From positions 72,344,100-72,408,099 of the forward strand of contig NC_068939.1 of the NCBI RefSeq assembly GCF_016801865.2: a DNA stretch of 64,000 nucleotides, given 5' to 3'. A model generated the notes under the pieces. The model saw nothing but the letters and a program-made list of their open reading frames with translations. It was not told where the DNA came from and ran no database searches. Shown piece after piece: positions 1-10,500 of the stretch. Position 1 is the stretch's first letter, and each line of letters starts with the position of its first letter. This DNA comes from Culex pipiens pallens (lineage: Eukaryota > Arthropoda > Insecta > Diptera > Culicidae). A program made the translations under genes and the position numbers.

Positions 1-292
1 ATTTTCTCAGAGGGAAAAATGTTCGCCATGAAATTTCCTACAAGCTGCATGTACTGGTTTTACTGGGGAAAATAGGCTACCCTAAATTAAATGAGCATTT
101 CTGAAAAAAGTTTCGAAATAATGCGATTTTTTCGACATAAATCCGCCTGGGAGAGTCCAAAAACTTAGGTTTTGGTCCAATATTGATAGTGCATCTTAAT
201 CTATGGACAAAAACCTATCGTTTGAAGATAATACTCACCGGATCGAATCAGTTTTTGTATTGATTCCAAGCGGTTTTAGAATATTTTTCAAA

Positions 293-598
293 CTAACACT
301 CAGATTCATAAACACACACATTGTCACTGTTCAGCACCTTGTCGTAGGGACAACCACAGCGCGAGGGGTAGCAAATTATGGGGCAAAGACGATCTTTGGT
401 TCCACAAGTTCTCTCCGCGTCGCAGACACCACACGGTAGATTCTCCATGGTACTCGGACCGAAAAGTTTGATAGAACCGAATGATAAATTTAAAAAATCT
501 ATCAAATTAATTAAACAAAACTCACAATTTGGTTGGGAAGACGATACTCCTGCTATCAGGGCGAGGACGGCGAAGGCAACGAATATTGAAAGCTTCAT
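293..598 (-). CDS. Secreted TIL-type cysteine-rich protein, copy A
   Basis: Small secreted protein, probably a protease inhibitor of the trypsin-inhibitor-like (TIL) fold; function is inferred from the cysteine pattern only. The frame opens with a signal peptide (MKLSIFVAFAVLALIAGVSS) and ends YESEC-stop. The mature part has the ten TIL cysteines plus extra ones encoded by an intron-like insert. Comparison with the paralogue at 5843-6143 places an intron at 460-525 (66 nt): the donor GTGAG is present, but the acceptor that should read AG just before the GTCCG codons reads CG. The 66 nt are open and in frame, so an unspliced product of 101 residues is possible. An alternative pairing, GA|GTTTTG with CCGAG|TACC, also keeps frame and gives exactly ten cysteines. 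The gene lies in a duplication shared with 6770-7075. It could instead be a decaying copy. Confidence 0.65.
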   Translation of the reverse strand: MKLSIFVAFAVLALIAGVSSSQPNCEFCLINLIDFLNLSFGSIKLFGPSTMENLPCGVCDAERTCGTKDRLCPIICYPSRCGCPYDKVLNSDNVCVYESEC

Positions 599-700
599 GA
601 TGAACTCGGAGCAAGGTGAGATTTACTGATGGATGGCCATTTCAAAATTGGGATCGTTTTCGTTGCTGCAGGTCCAAACGGTTTCGATTTTCATTATGCG

Positions 701-706
701 TTTATA
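701..706 (-). promoter_or_regulatory. Candidate TATA box of TIL copy A
   Basis: TATAAA on the minus strand about 105 bp upstream of the start codon of the gene at 293-598. It is preserved in the duplicate at 7178-7183. The distance leaves room for a short 5' UTR, but no initiator was identified with confidence. Confidence 0.35.
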
Positions 707-891
707 ATTTCCAAAGTTTGTGTAATCATGTGTTGGACAATGAGTTCAAATAAAAAATATAAAATTAAAAAAAAATCTTAATTCTAAAATTTTCAAATCA
801 AATCATAATTTATAATTACAAATCATGAATATTTTACAGTTCAAAAATGCAAAAACAAACTTCAAAAACTTTAAAATTATTATGTTCACGT

Positions 892-956
892 TAATTTTAC
901 CAACGGGAGCGAATGGCCCATAGGGTTAAAGTTCCCCAAATAAAATCATCAACAAC
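892..956 (+). mobile_element. 65-bp 5'-truncated non-LTR retroelement tail
   Basis: Flanked by a perfect 10-bp duplication ATGTTCACGT (882-891 and 957-966). The insert ends in AATAAAATCATCAACAAC, a simple-repeat tail typical of non-LTR elements. The same 3' end occurs inverted at 2125-2182. The duplicated locus near 7340 is an unoccupied site. This is an extremely 5'-truncated insertion. Confidence 0.75.
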
Positions 957-1130
957 ATGTTCACGTGAAAGCCAACTTCATTTTTCTTTTCTCATTTCTT
1001 TTACTACGCTACAAATATTGAAAAATCAAAATTCATCAAAAAAATTAAAACTTAAAAATTCACAGATTAAAATATTTAAGAGTCTAAAAATATAAAATTT
1101 TAAATATTTAAAGATTAAAAAATTATTTCT

Positions 1131-1335
1131 AAACCACGTGGACACTTTTTCGGAAATTTAACTCACCCCTCTCTCGTGAACAATAGAATTTTTTTTTGAA
1201 TAAGTCCTATAAACATATGAAAGAAAATAGCTAATAGAACCTTTTTAAAAAAAAGTCCATACAAAAAAAATCTTTTATATATGGAGCGTGGACAATCGCC
1301 GAACCCCCCACGTGGTTTAGGGATGGCCCCTAAGA
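1131..1335. mobile_element. MITE with CCACGTGG-type ends (copy 1)
   Basis: Inverted ends: AACCACGTGGACACTTTTTC on the left and GGGGGG-less complement CCACGTGGTTTAGGGATGG on the right. Related copies lie at 5639-5781 and 10119-10198, and a left end at about 25881-25910. It is non-coding. The superfamily is not assigned because target duplications are unclear. Confidence 0.6.
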
Positions 1336-1556
1336 CGGTTTTTTTAAAAAGGGGAAATTTTCAAATTGTGTTAATATCCGAAAAAAATGCATTTGTCGAG
1401 CCCTACATCCTGCCAAATTTTCATCCATGCTGAAAGTTTGGTTCCAAATATTTTTTAAAGTTCCCCCTTCGAAATTGGTCCGAAAAATCAAGCGGCAAAA
1501 AATTTTTTTTTTAAAAACTTTAAAATTTCAATGAAAACAAAAGTCTAATCAACTAA

Positions 1557-2098
1557 CCCTCTAGTGCCCAATTTATTTTTTATTTTTCCCGTGTTCAGAA
1601 GGTAATTTTGAGCAAATTTTGCTCTGCAAAAAAAAAAAACATTTCTTCTCTTGTTTTATATTTTCTTGTTTCATTTTTATTATTTTAATTCGCATTTATA
1701 TTGTTTTTAGGATTTTTTCTGATAGTATTTGGCTTACCCTACCACCTCATAACATTACCTTTTGCCTATCTCGTTTTTTAGTGTTTTTACAGTCCCTTTA
1801 TACATTTTTTGCTTGTTTTTCACATTTTCTACTATAGAACGATACCATCAACATTGAAATTGTAAAGAAATGGTTAGATGCATAGTCTGGTACACTACAA
1901 AAATTACTGCATCCTTATTTTCAAATATTATAGAGGAAATGCAAACATGAAATAAGTCACAGTTCCAACCTTAGAATTTCCTAAAATTTTAAGAGTTCTT
2001 CTATCCAATGCTTTTTAAACATAAAAAATTGGTTGAAAAAATATTTTTTGCCGTTTTATTTAGATCCCAGCCTAGAAGCGGGGATTGGTTGTAGAGGG
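1557..2098. mobile_element. piggyBac-like non-autonomous element (copy 1)
   Basis: About 542 bp homologous to 43079-43583. The right end reads GTAGAGGG followed by TTAA. The left end is CCCTCTAGTGCCC preceded by CTAA, probably a mutated TTAA. TTAA target duplication with CC(C/T)T-starting ends is the signature of piggyBac-type elements. It has no transposase coding capacity. Confidence 0.6.
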
Positions 2099-2124
2099 TT
2101 AAACCATATTTGGCATGTTTGAGG

Positions 2125-2182
2125 TTGTTGTTGTTGTTGTTGATTTTATTAGGGGAACTTTAACCCTATGGGTCATTCGCGT
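2125..2182 (-). mobile_element. 58-bp non-LTR retroelement tail
   Basis: Bounded by an 11-bp direct repeat CATGTTTGAGG (2114-2124 and 2183-2193). On the minus strand it ends in AATAAAATCAACAACAAC repeats, the same 3' end as the insertion at 892-956. This is a second ultra-short truncated copy of one family. Confidence 0.7.
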
Positions 2183-2198
2183 CATGTTTGAGGTAGTT

Positions 2199-4172
2199 GA
2201 GTGATTCTCTACGAAATCGGTCTATTTTCTTCAATTTTAATTTTTGTATTTTTTAATCCGACTGAAACTTTTTTGGTGCCTTCGGTATGCCTAAGGCTAC
2301 CAACTGTACGGATTTTTTCCTTGTCATACGGATTTTCGACCCTCTTCGCGGATTTTTAACATGCCGGAATTTTTGTAGGGAATTTTTCGCATAATTCGGA
2401 TTTGTACGGAATTTTAACAACTTTTTAAACATTGAATTGCTTTTTTTATTTGGTCAAAGCTTTTGTTAGATAGACATTTTTATTTTTATTTAACTGTGAG
2501 TTTGATTAAAAAAGGGAGAGTTTTCCGGGTTTTCCTTAATTCAAACATGATTATCAATAAGTCTAGAGTTCTTTTTAAAAGGTCCTATAAACTATTGTCT
2601 TTTATATGTTGATAGGACCTTTAAAAATCTGGAATTGTTCTTTTAGAAATTCCTCACTTAATATATTTATCCATTAAAAGATCCAAAGGCCATCTAAAAC
2701 TTGTGAAAACCTTTGAACATTTTAATTAACAAATCTAGAGTTTTTTTAAAGGTCCTATAAACTGTTGTGTTTCACATGTTATAGGACCTCTTCAATAGAT
2801 TTTTTTGGAAATGTGTTCGTAAAAACACTGAGAACGATATTATTCGTTAAAACAAACTTGACATTTCGTAAACTTTTAAACTTTTAACAAAAAATTAAGG
2901 ACACAATGTTTTGATTCCAATCACGGTTTATTTTATGAATACTTTTAAACGTGCAAGTCATAAGCACTCTGATAGCATTTTGTGAAATTTGTTAGCAGTA
3001 AAAATGACACAGTTTTATATTTTTAATTCTCAAATTTATTTAATTTAATTTATATAAATAATTCCTTGACAGTTTTTGTTATACCATGCTTTCATATCGG
3101 CAAAGTGTACGGATTTTTGCTCAGCAAGAGTTGGTAGCCTTAGGTATGCCCAAAGAAGCCATTTTGCATCATTAGTTTGTCCATATAATTTTCCATACAA
3201 ATTTGGCAGCTGTCCATACAAAAATGATGTTTGAAAATTCAAAAATCTGTATCTTTTGAAGGAATTTTTTGATCGATTTGGTGTCTTGGGCAAAGTTGTA
3301 GGTATGGATACGGACTACACTGGAAAAAAATGATACACGGTAAAAAAAAATTGGTGATTTTTTATTTAACTTTTTTTTGGATGAGACTTGAAAAACATCA
3401 ATTTTCCAGTTTTTAAACCTTTGCATTGCAGTATCTCAGTAACTAAAGGTCGTATCAACAAAGTCCCAAGAAGCAAAATATAGAAAATTTTCTCAGCTTT
3501 TCAAAAATATTTTTTCTAAAAGTGTGCAAACATGTGCACTAATTAAAAAAAATGAAAAACTGCGACTATTTTCAAAAAAGTCACCTAAATATGGATTTAA
3601 CTTGAAAACGGTGCACTTTATCAAAATTTCACTAAAGTACTTTTTGATTGCAAATTTAATTTTACATCGAAAAATGAAGTTGAAAAATTTTTGCGACCAA
3701 TATTTCGATTTTTTGAAAAAATCAGTATTGATTCAAAAATTCATAACTCACTCAATGATTTTTTGCACAACCTGGAAATTTCTGAAAAGTTGGCATTTTA
3801 TGTCCTCTAAAACATATATAAAAAAAAAAGTGTGTTTTTGCAAATTGAGTTTTAGTGATAAAAAGTTAAATAAAAAATCACCAATTTTTTTTTTACCGTG
3901 TATCATTTTTTTCCAGTGTAGTCCGTATCCATACCTACAACTTTGCCGAAGACACCAAATCGATCAAAAAATTCCTTCAAAAGATACAGATTTTTGAATT
4001 TTCATACATCATTTTTGTATGGACAGCTGCCAAATTTGTATGGAAAATTATATGGACAAACTAATGATGCAAAATGGCTTCTTTGGGCATACCGAAGGCA
4101 CCAAAAAAGTTTCAGTCGGATTAAAAAATACAAAAAAAATCGAATGACCGAAATCCTAGAGAACTGCTTAGT
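2199..4172. mobile_element. Long fold-back element interrupted by a hAT-like insertion
   Basis: Large inverted repeat. The left arm runs through 2199-2291 and 3143-3390, the right arm through about 3855-4172. Matching parts include CAGTCGGATTAAAAAATAC, the TACAAAAATGATG block and GACACCAAATCGATC. The central part, about 3400-3850, is AT-rich. The left arm is split by the 851-bp element at 2292-3142. Removing that element and one copy of its target duplication restores continuity with the right arm. The same family, more diverged, forms the fold-back at 25935-28377. It is non-coding; short frames inside are incidental. Confidence 0.75.
2292..3142. mobile_element. hAT-like non-autonomous element, 851 bp
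   Basis: Perfect 8-bp target duplication GGTATGCC (2284-2291, 3143-3150) and 14-bp terminal inverted repeats TAAGGCTACCAACT. Subterminal copies of TACGGATTTT occur in both halves, as expected for transposase-binding sites. The insertion point lies inside the arm of an older fold-back whose other arm shows the unoccupied sequence. Eight-bp duplications with short inverted ends fit hAT; no transposase remains. Confidence 0.8.
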
Positions 4173-4202
4173 TGCAAAATATTTTGAATTTTCATGAAAT
4201 CG

Positions 4203-4222
4203 CCCCCCCCCCCCCCCCCCCC
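4203..4222 (+). repeat. Poly-C run of 20
   Basis: Uninterrupted cytosine tract just outside the right end of the fold-back at 2199-4172. Length is unreliable in most sequencing data. Confidence 0.9.
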
Positions 4223-4388
4223 ACTTTGGTTCGATTTAAGGAGTCAAGAGACATAAACCGTATGCAAAAAAAAAAAACTTTAGAAAAGGTAACAACCCAT
4301 TAGTCTACATTTTCTTCTCAACATCATAGTCCAGGCCATAACCGAGCTCCTGAAACAAATTTGTCCTCGATCAGATGTACCGTGAAGA

Positions 4389-5548
4389 GCATGAGCATGA
4401 GCATGGTTGACTGCCAATGAGCTGCTACTCCGTTATTGACAGATCAGCTGAAGTTAAACAATGAATCAAAAATGATCAGTGGGAGCCAACCATCCGTTCA
4501 CTGTTTAACCTCTGAAGATCCCTACTTTATTAGTCAATACCGGCGCCCTCCCAAGAAGCCTGCAGTTCAACGAAAGGGAGGAATGTTAGTCCGATAGTTG
4601 AAGTTGCAGACTCATCAAGCACATAGTTTTTCGCTATATACTTGTTGATACCGCTTGAGACCGTTGAATCCACAGCATCACCTTCAAGCATCACGTGATT
4701 AATATTTTTTTGGGTTAGTAGGATAAGGTATTGGCTTTTCGATGCCTCCCGAGCTACGACGCTATGGGGAGGACTTTCATAACAGACCCGTCGGCGAGCC
4801 TTCCGAGCAACGATGCTATGGGAAGGTCTTTCTGGTTAACACAAAAACTCACTCACACACAGTTATTTTGCTCCACTATTAACTCAACGATCCAAATTGT
4901 CAGTGCGTCTTTCATTCATTATATAGAAATGGCAAAAAATAAAACCTTATTCGAAAAATTTAAACACAATCCACCCGACGCCGTGCCTTCCGATCAACGA
5001 TGATATAGGAAGGGCTTAGAAAGAAGGGCACAAAAGAAATCACTTTTCACTCCGAATATTTTTTACGACCACGCGCTCCCTTTGCCAATTATGCACTGAT
5101 GACGCTGCATTTTCAGAGGGCAATCTTCTCCTCGCAGCACACAATACACGACAAAAATGCGAAACAAAAGGCAAACACCAAAAAAAAATCACTTTTCACT
5201 CCGAATATTTTTTTACGACCACGCGCTCCCTTTGTCAATTATGCACTGATAACGCTGCATTTTCAGAGGGCAATCTTCTCCTCGCAGCACACAATACACG
5301 ACAAAAATGCAAAACAAAAGGCAAACACAAAAAAAAAAAAAATCGCTTTTCACTCCGAATATGTTTACGACCACACGCTCCCTTTGCCAATTATGCACTG
5401 ATGACGCTGCATTTTCAGAGGGCAATCTTCTCCTCGCAGCACACAATACACGACAAAAATGCGAAACAAAAGGCACACACAAAAAAAAAAATCACTTTTC
5501 ACTCCGAATATTTTTACGACCACGCGCTCCCTTTGCCAATTATGCACT
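4389..5548 (+). mobile_element. 1.16-kb insertion bounded by a 24-bp direct repeat
   Basis: The sequence CCTCGATCAGATGTACCGTG plus AAGA occurs at 4365-4388 and again at 5549-5572, bracketing 1160 bp. The insert starts with three GAGCAT units, holds three related hairpin-like motifs (4748, 4798 and 4985 regions, each a CCTTCC...GGAAGG pair around a GATGCTATG core), and ends in the tandem array at 5041-5548. Long target duplication without inverted ends suggests a retroposon-like insertion, but no coding domain is recognisable and the family is unknown to me. Confidence 0.55.
5041..5548 (+). repeat. Tandem array, about 150-bp unit, 3.4 copies
   Basis: Unit starts CACTTTTCACTCCGAATA at 5041, 5190, 5344 (one change) and 5493, so periods are 149, 154 and 149. 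Each unit contains ACGACCACGCGCTCCCTTTG and GCTGCATTTTCAGAGGGC. Units differ mainly in homopolymer length. Confidence 0.85.
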
Positions 5549-5638
5549 CCTCGATCAGATGTACCGTGAAGAATTTAAAAAGTTGCCCTAACGATTGCTC
5601 GTTCATCACACATCGCCTATCATGATTATCCTTGCTAA

Positions 5639-5781
5639 GGGGTCATCCATAAACCACGTAGACACTTTAGGGGGGGTGTGGTTTGGCGATTGTCCACGCT
5701 CCATACATAAAGGATTTTTTGTGTGGGGGGTGTTGAGATTTCAAAAAAAAAAGTGTCCACGTAATTTATGGATGGTCTCTA
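5639..5781. mobile_element. MITE with CCACGT-type ends (copy 2)
   Basis: Inverted ends GGTCATCCATAAACCACGTA on the left and the complement of GACCATCCATAAATTACGTG on the right, about 143 bp in all. Same family as 1131-1335 and 10119-10198. It lies just downstream (3' side) of TIL gene copy B. Confidence 0.7.
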
Positions 5782-5842
5782 AGCTTTTGAAAGAAATATT
5801 GTTTTTTTTTTTAGTTGAGTTAAAACATTTTTCCGTCTTTTA

Positions 5843-6143
5843 TTAACATTCGTTACCAAAAACACAGACATTGTTACTATTTAGAACTTGACCGCTGGTA
5901 CAGCCACATCGCGGGAAACAAATCATAGGGCAACGACGATCTTTGGTTTCACATGTTCGCTCCTTTTGGCAATAACCACATGGTTGAAACACCATGCCAG
6001 CGGGACCTGTTTTTTTTTAAGAAAAAAATGCAAATATTTGAAAGTAATATCATTAATCAAAACTTACAATCTCGAGAAGGCTTCGAATATGCACCAGCCA
6101 CCAATGCGATGACGACAAATGCAATAAATGTGAAGAACTTCAT
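5843..6143 (-). CDS. Secreted TIL-domain protein, intact two-exon gene (copy B)
   Basis: A two-exon gene that I assembled from splice signals. Exon 1 is 6068-6143, the intron is 6007-6067 (61 nt, GTAAG...CAG), and exon 2 is 5843-6006. Together they give 79 codons plus stop. Residues 1-20 are a signal peptide (MKFFTFIAFVVIALVAGAYS). The mature chain carries ten cysteines in TIL order: DCPAG, QPCGYC, RTC, RRC, MIC, PRCGC, NVC and the final NEC. TIL domains hold five disulfides and inhibit serine proteases by an exposed loop; the target is unknown here. This copy has canonical splice sites and is the reference for interpreting the two duplicated neighbours at 293-598 and 6770-7075. An upstream block around a CTGCAG motif is conserved in all three genes. 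Expressed tissue cannot be inferred. Confidence 0.75.
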
Positions 6144-6456
6144 GATTATCTTGAAGCGATATGTAATTAGCTGGTGCAGAAAGAATTCCAAACTGGCATT
6201 GATTCCTTTGCTGCAGGTCCGTTTTATGCAGATTCGATTCCAGTTGCACTTTCATTATGGTACAACGATGAGTTCAAACTGTGAAGTGACTCTACTGATT
6301 AAGCATTTTGATGGAGATAACGAAAGATGATGTTATTGACCAGAGATAGTTTGCGTCTATAAATGGATGATATTCACAAAGAAAATAAACCACATAACTT
6401 TTGATGCCACGCACTGCCACAAAGTAGGTAGTAGGTTTTGAAATAATATGTCTACA

Positions 6457-6590
6457 CTTTTTTTTTATAAGACCCTATAAACAAATGTAAACATTGAGTG
6501 TATCCCGCTTACTCCGATGGACATTGGCATAAGATGTGATAGGATTAAATTCAATGTTTACATTTGTTTATAGGACCTTATAAAAAAAAG
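6457..6590. mobile_element. Palindromic MITE, TATAAACAAATGTAAACA family (copy 1)
   Basis: Ends pair over about 40 bp: left CCTATAAACAAATGTAAACA, right its complement TGTTTACATTTGTTTATAGG. The centre holds CCGCTTACTCCGATGGAC. An almost identical element is at 27628-27772. It lies between TIL copies B and C. Confidence 0.75.
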
Positions 6591-6769
6591 TTTAGAAATA
6601 CTCACCATTTTATTTTCAAAAAAAAACCTTTTTTTTAATTTAGAACATGAGCGAGCTCAAATTTACATTTGTTTTTATTACTATAATAACAAATAATTTT
6701 GACAACGATTTTTGAAAATAAATATTTTTATTAGGTATTTAGTAGTTAAGTAAAACAAAAAAAAATACA

Positions 6770-7075
6770 CTAACACTCGGAATCATAAACACACACATTG
6801 TCACTGTTCAGCACCTTGTCGTAGGGACAGCCACAGCCCGAGGGGTAGCCAATTATGGGGCAAAGTCGATCTTTGGTTGCACAAGTTTTCTCCGCGTCGC
6901 AGATACCACACGGTAGATTCTCCATGGTACTCGGACCGAAAAGTTTGATAGAACCGAATGATAAATTTAAAAAATCTATCAAATTAATTAAACAAAACTC
7001 ACAATTTGGTTGGGAAGACGATACTCCTGCTATCAGGGCGAGGACGGCGAAGGCAACGAATATTGAAAGCTTCAT
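6770..7075 (-). CDS. Secreted TIL-type cysteine-rich protein, copy C, one cysteine lost
   Basis: Near-identical duplicate of 293-598, with the same signal peptide and the same 66-nt intron-like insert with a donor but a CG in place of the expected AG acceptor. It differs at a few residues, one of them important: the sixth TIL cysteine is glycine here (PIIGYPSG against PIICYPSR in copy A), so one of the five disulfides of the fold would lack a partner. It ends VYDSEC-stop. Either this copy is relaxing into a pseudogene or it has a modified fold. It sits about 0.6 kb upstream of copy B in the same orientation. Confidence 0.6.
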   Translation of the reverse strand: MKLSIFVAFAVLALIAGVSSSQPNCEFCLINLIDFLNLSFGSIKLFGPSTMENLPCGICDAEKTCATKDRLCPIIGYPSGCGCPYDKVLNSDNVCVYDSEC

Positions 7076-7177
7076 GATGATCTCGGAGCAAGGTGAGATT
7101 TACTGGTGGATGGCCAATTCAAAACTGGGATCGTTTTCGTTGCTGCAGGTCCAAACGGTTTCGATTTTCATTATGCG

Positions 7178-7183
7178 TTTATA
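7178..7183 (-). promoter_or_regulatory. Candidate TATA box of TIL copy C
   Basis: TATAAA on the minus strand, in the same position relative to the start codon of 6770-7075 as the motif at 701-706 relative to copy A. Confidence 0.35.
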
Positions 7184-7560
7184 ATTTCCAAAATTGTGTA
7201 ATCATGTGTTGGACAATGAGCTCAAAAAAATAAAAATAAAATCAAAATTCTAAAATTTTCAAGTTAAAGCAAAATTTATAATTACAAATCTTGAAAATTT
7301 TACAATTCAAAAATGCAAAAACCAACTTCAAAAAATTCTCATGTTCACGTTAAAGCCAACTTTATTTCTTATTTTACAACGCTACAAATATTTAAAAATC
7401 AAAATTCAAAAAATAATAATATTAAAACTTTAAAATTCATATATTGCAATATTTAGGATTGTAAAAATTTTGAGATTAAAAAAATATTTAAAAATTTAAA
7501 ATTGAGCTATAAAAATATAAACTCCAAAAAAAAAAATCAGAAATTCTAAAAAAGGGAAAT

Positions 7561-10500
7561 TCTATAAATTATTAAAAACTTAAATTGCAGGCCACGGATT
7601 CAACATTTCAATGAAAAAAGTGTTGTAAAATGCATTACACACCAGTACGCTTGATTTTCAATCGTAAGTTAAAAAAAAAATCCCTGTTTTGGATATTTTT
7701 TTTTGCGATACTGTGCATCGGAATTTAAAAACAAAATATTTTTCAACAGTCAGGCTAAACATAGTTTGCAACAAAGGAAATGCATTTTAAATAGCTTTCA
7801 GTCGATTGCTCGTCTATTTCCATTAAATTTTTTTTTTTTTAGTCTGGAGCAAAGATCCCATAACTGAAAATATTTTTAATGGATTGCTCCGACAATTTTA
7901 CATAACATATAAAAAATGGACGATGTTAATTAACAGGATTCTGAGATTTTATTTCTGTAATTCTGTAATTTCGGAATACATTCGTCCGGCTTCAGCTGAA
8001 GATTCATGCTGTCCTATGTTGCATGTTCGAGTGTAGACCTACGGAAAACCTTGCCGCGAGGAGAGGTGTGTGAACCGGTACACGAGCCACCTACGACATA
8101 ATTCCTCGGGCGGCCCAGGTCAACTCGAAGTTACCCCAGGCACCCCCAGTGCAGGACACATTGGGGGTAGAAAGCGGATAGATATTTCAGTGAATACAAT
8201 AATTATGACAATATCGTTTCATATAATCCTCATTCCTTGATCTTACCTTTTGACACTATCAAACCTAGCAATATTACTATTGCATCTTACCATTCCTTTT
8301 TGATAGTGTCAACTTCAAACCTTCATCCATTGTGCAATTAACACATAATTTCCGCTATATTCTTCATGCGGAATCGTCGTCTACATTCTACGCCTTATTA
8401 TCACTGAACCACGGCGCGATATTGTTCTCACATTTTTTGAGCTTCAACGACCGATTGTTATTCACGCACTTATAAAAATACTTGTTCTGTTTCGCGGCTT
8501 TGTGAAAAATACACATGTGTTGGCTGATACAATGACTTTTTTTTTCTTTTGCTCTGTCTGTTGACGTCTAAGACCGTAGAAGATCCATCTCGACAATGAC
8601 TTTTTCGGTCATCGTATGCTCGCAAGGTGCATGAAAGAGAAAAAGAGAAAAAATGGGATAAGTACAATGTAAAATAAAATCGAACATTGAATAACAGACT
8701 AACACAGAAAGAAAGAATACAGAAACCTTATTTTGCAACTAGACAGAACTACCAACTTGTAACGAGAAGTTTACAAGAAAACAACTGAAGTTGTGAAATA
8801 TGGGACAGGACAAGCAAACTAGAATAGTTAATATATATAATAAAACAGATTGAACGTACCTTTAATCATATTAATAACAGTTATGCCCAAATTTCTTACC
8901 AATTTTTTCAGCAGTTACATTTCTACAATAATGTATTGCGATTTCAAGATTGAAGAATAGAGTAGTTAAAGTTTGTGAGGTAAGGGACAAGTTATAGCAA
9001 TAGCAAAATAAATAGATGGATAGATTTTACTAAATTTTATCTTAAAATAATAGGAAAAATCTAGCTTGTTTTGAAAATAGCCAATGCACCAAGAGCAAAC
9101 ATACAGCATGTCACGTTCACACCGTATGGAGTAAATGTGATAAACTATATGTCCACATTCGGCGCATCACCTTTTTCAAAATACAGGAAATGATAGAAGG
9201 AAGGCTCCATTATGTAGAGCGGAAGGCTTCTGCAACACTTAGAACTCTGAAATAAGAGAGAAAGACAAATATTAAAATTGTGGTATTATCACTAAATCCT
9301 ATCATCCTTTCACCCCCCAAGACATGGTTTATCCTTCGTGCCTTCGTGTCTTGGGTGATGGCGAATTCTGCCTAGAATTCACAACAGGACCTCCCTCGGC
9401 TCCAGTTTACAACATGACAGCGACGAGAACACAGCCGAATGGGAGTTGACAGTATCAAATGCATGCTATACCCTTTGCTTTGCTGGATACTTACTAATAG
9501 CAAAGGGCGAGAGTCCTGCGACTCTCAGCAATCATGAATACTGCCCATTTGCCACATAAAATTTTTGCTTTACGAAAAAAAAATTTTTTTTTTAGTTTAT
9601 GGGGGCTCCATAAACTTAAAAAATATTTGCAACGGCCTAAAGTGCAACAATAAATGGATAAATCGTTACAAATGGATATTTTCAACCATTATTCCTCCAA
9701 TTTTAATAAAAAATTTCACAATGGTCTGACGAAATGTCATGAGTTTGAATCCCGAGGTGCAAGGGTTTTAAGTGCAAAATAAGAAAATGGTGCTCTTAAA
9801 TGTATGCAATATCTATGTTTTTGCTGTTTTTACAGTTTTCTACTTTTATCAAATTTGGACGTTTTATAAATAATTTCCAGAAATTTTTGATAAAAATTTA
9901 AACGAAATTATAATTTCCGAGAAAAAAAATCACCTCGCGAGCCACGTTCGACCCGCGGGTCATACTTTGGTCACCCCTGATTTGGAATTAAAAAAAAAAT
10001 CAACTCAATCTTTAAACGTAGAAATAAAAAAAAAATCAACTCAAAACATTCCAATCAAATTATATTGAATTTCCTTCTCTTCGAGTTTTTTAGTTTTTAA
10101 AATATGGTAAGATTCAAAGGGACCATTCATAAACCACGTGGACACGTTGAGATTTCCAAAAAAAATGTCCACGTGCCACGTGGTTTGTGGATGGGTATAA
10201 AACGAAGCGAAATTTAGTATGATTTTTCACTGTTCTAGTATTTTTTCGAAAGTACTAAAGTTTTCACCAAATTGCTTTTTTTTTGTATAATCATATTTTT
10301 ATAATTTGCATCATGGGTACCAAACGAAATTTGGTATGCTGTTTCAGTTTTATTATTTTTTTGTTAAATACTAGAATTGTCACAAAACACCATATTTTTT
10401 AAGTACTCAAATTTTCATAATTTGCAATATGGGTATCAAATTATTTGAAATTTTGCCTGCATTTTCACTGTTTTTTGAGTGAAATATTAAAATTTTCACA

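Larger units (their letters stand above)
260..1130. repeat. Local duplication, left copy
   Basis: The TIL gene and its 5' flank here match 6745-7560 closely, including AT-rich flanking sequence far outside the coding region. The two copies are in direct orientation about 6.5 kb apart. The left copy carries a short retroelement insertion at 892-956 that is missing from the right copy, so the duplication is older than that insertion. Confidence 0.75.
6745..7560. repeat. Local duplication, right copy
   Basis: Partner of 260-1130. It holds TIL copy C and its promoter region. At about 7338-7350 it shows the empty site (ATGTTCACGT once) that corresponds to the retroelement insertion in the left copy. 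Confidence 0.75.

Noticed and set aside
3045..4197. Matching small 'proteins' on opposite strands (MPKTPNRSKNSFKRYRF at 3293 minus and 3943 plus)
   Set aside because: They are the two arms of one fold-back element; mirror-image frames are expected and do not indicate coding.
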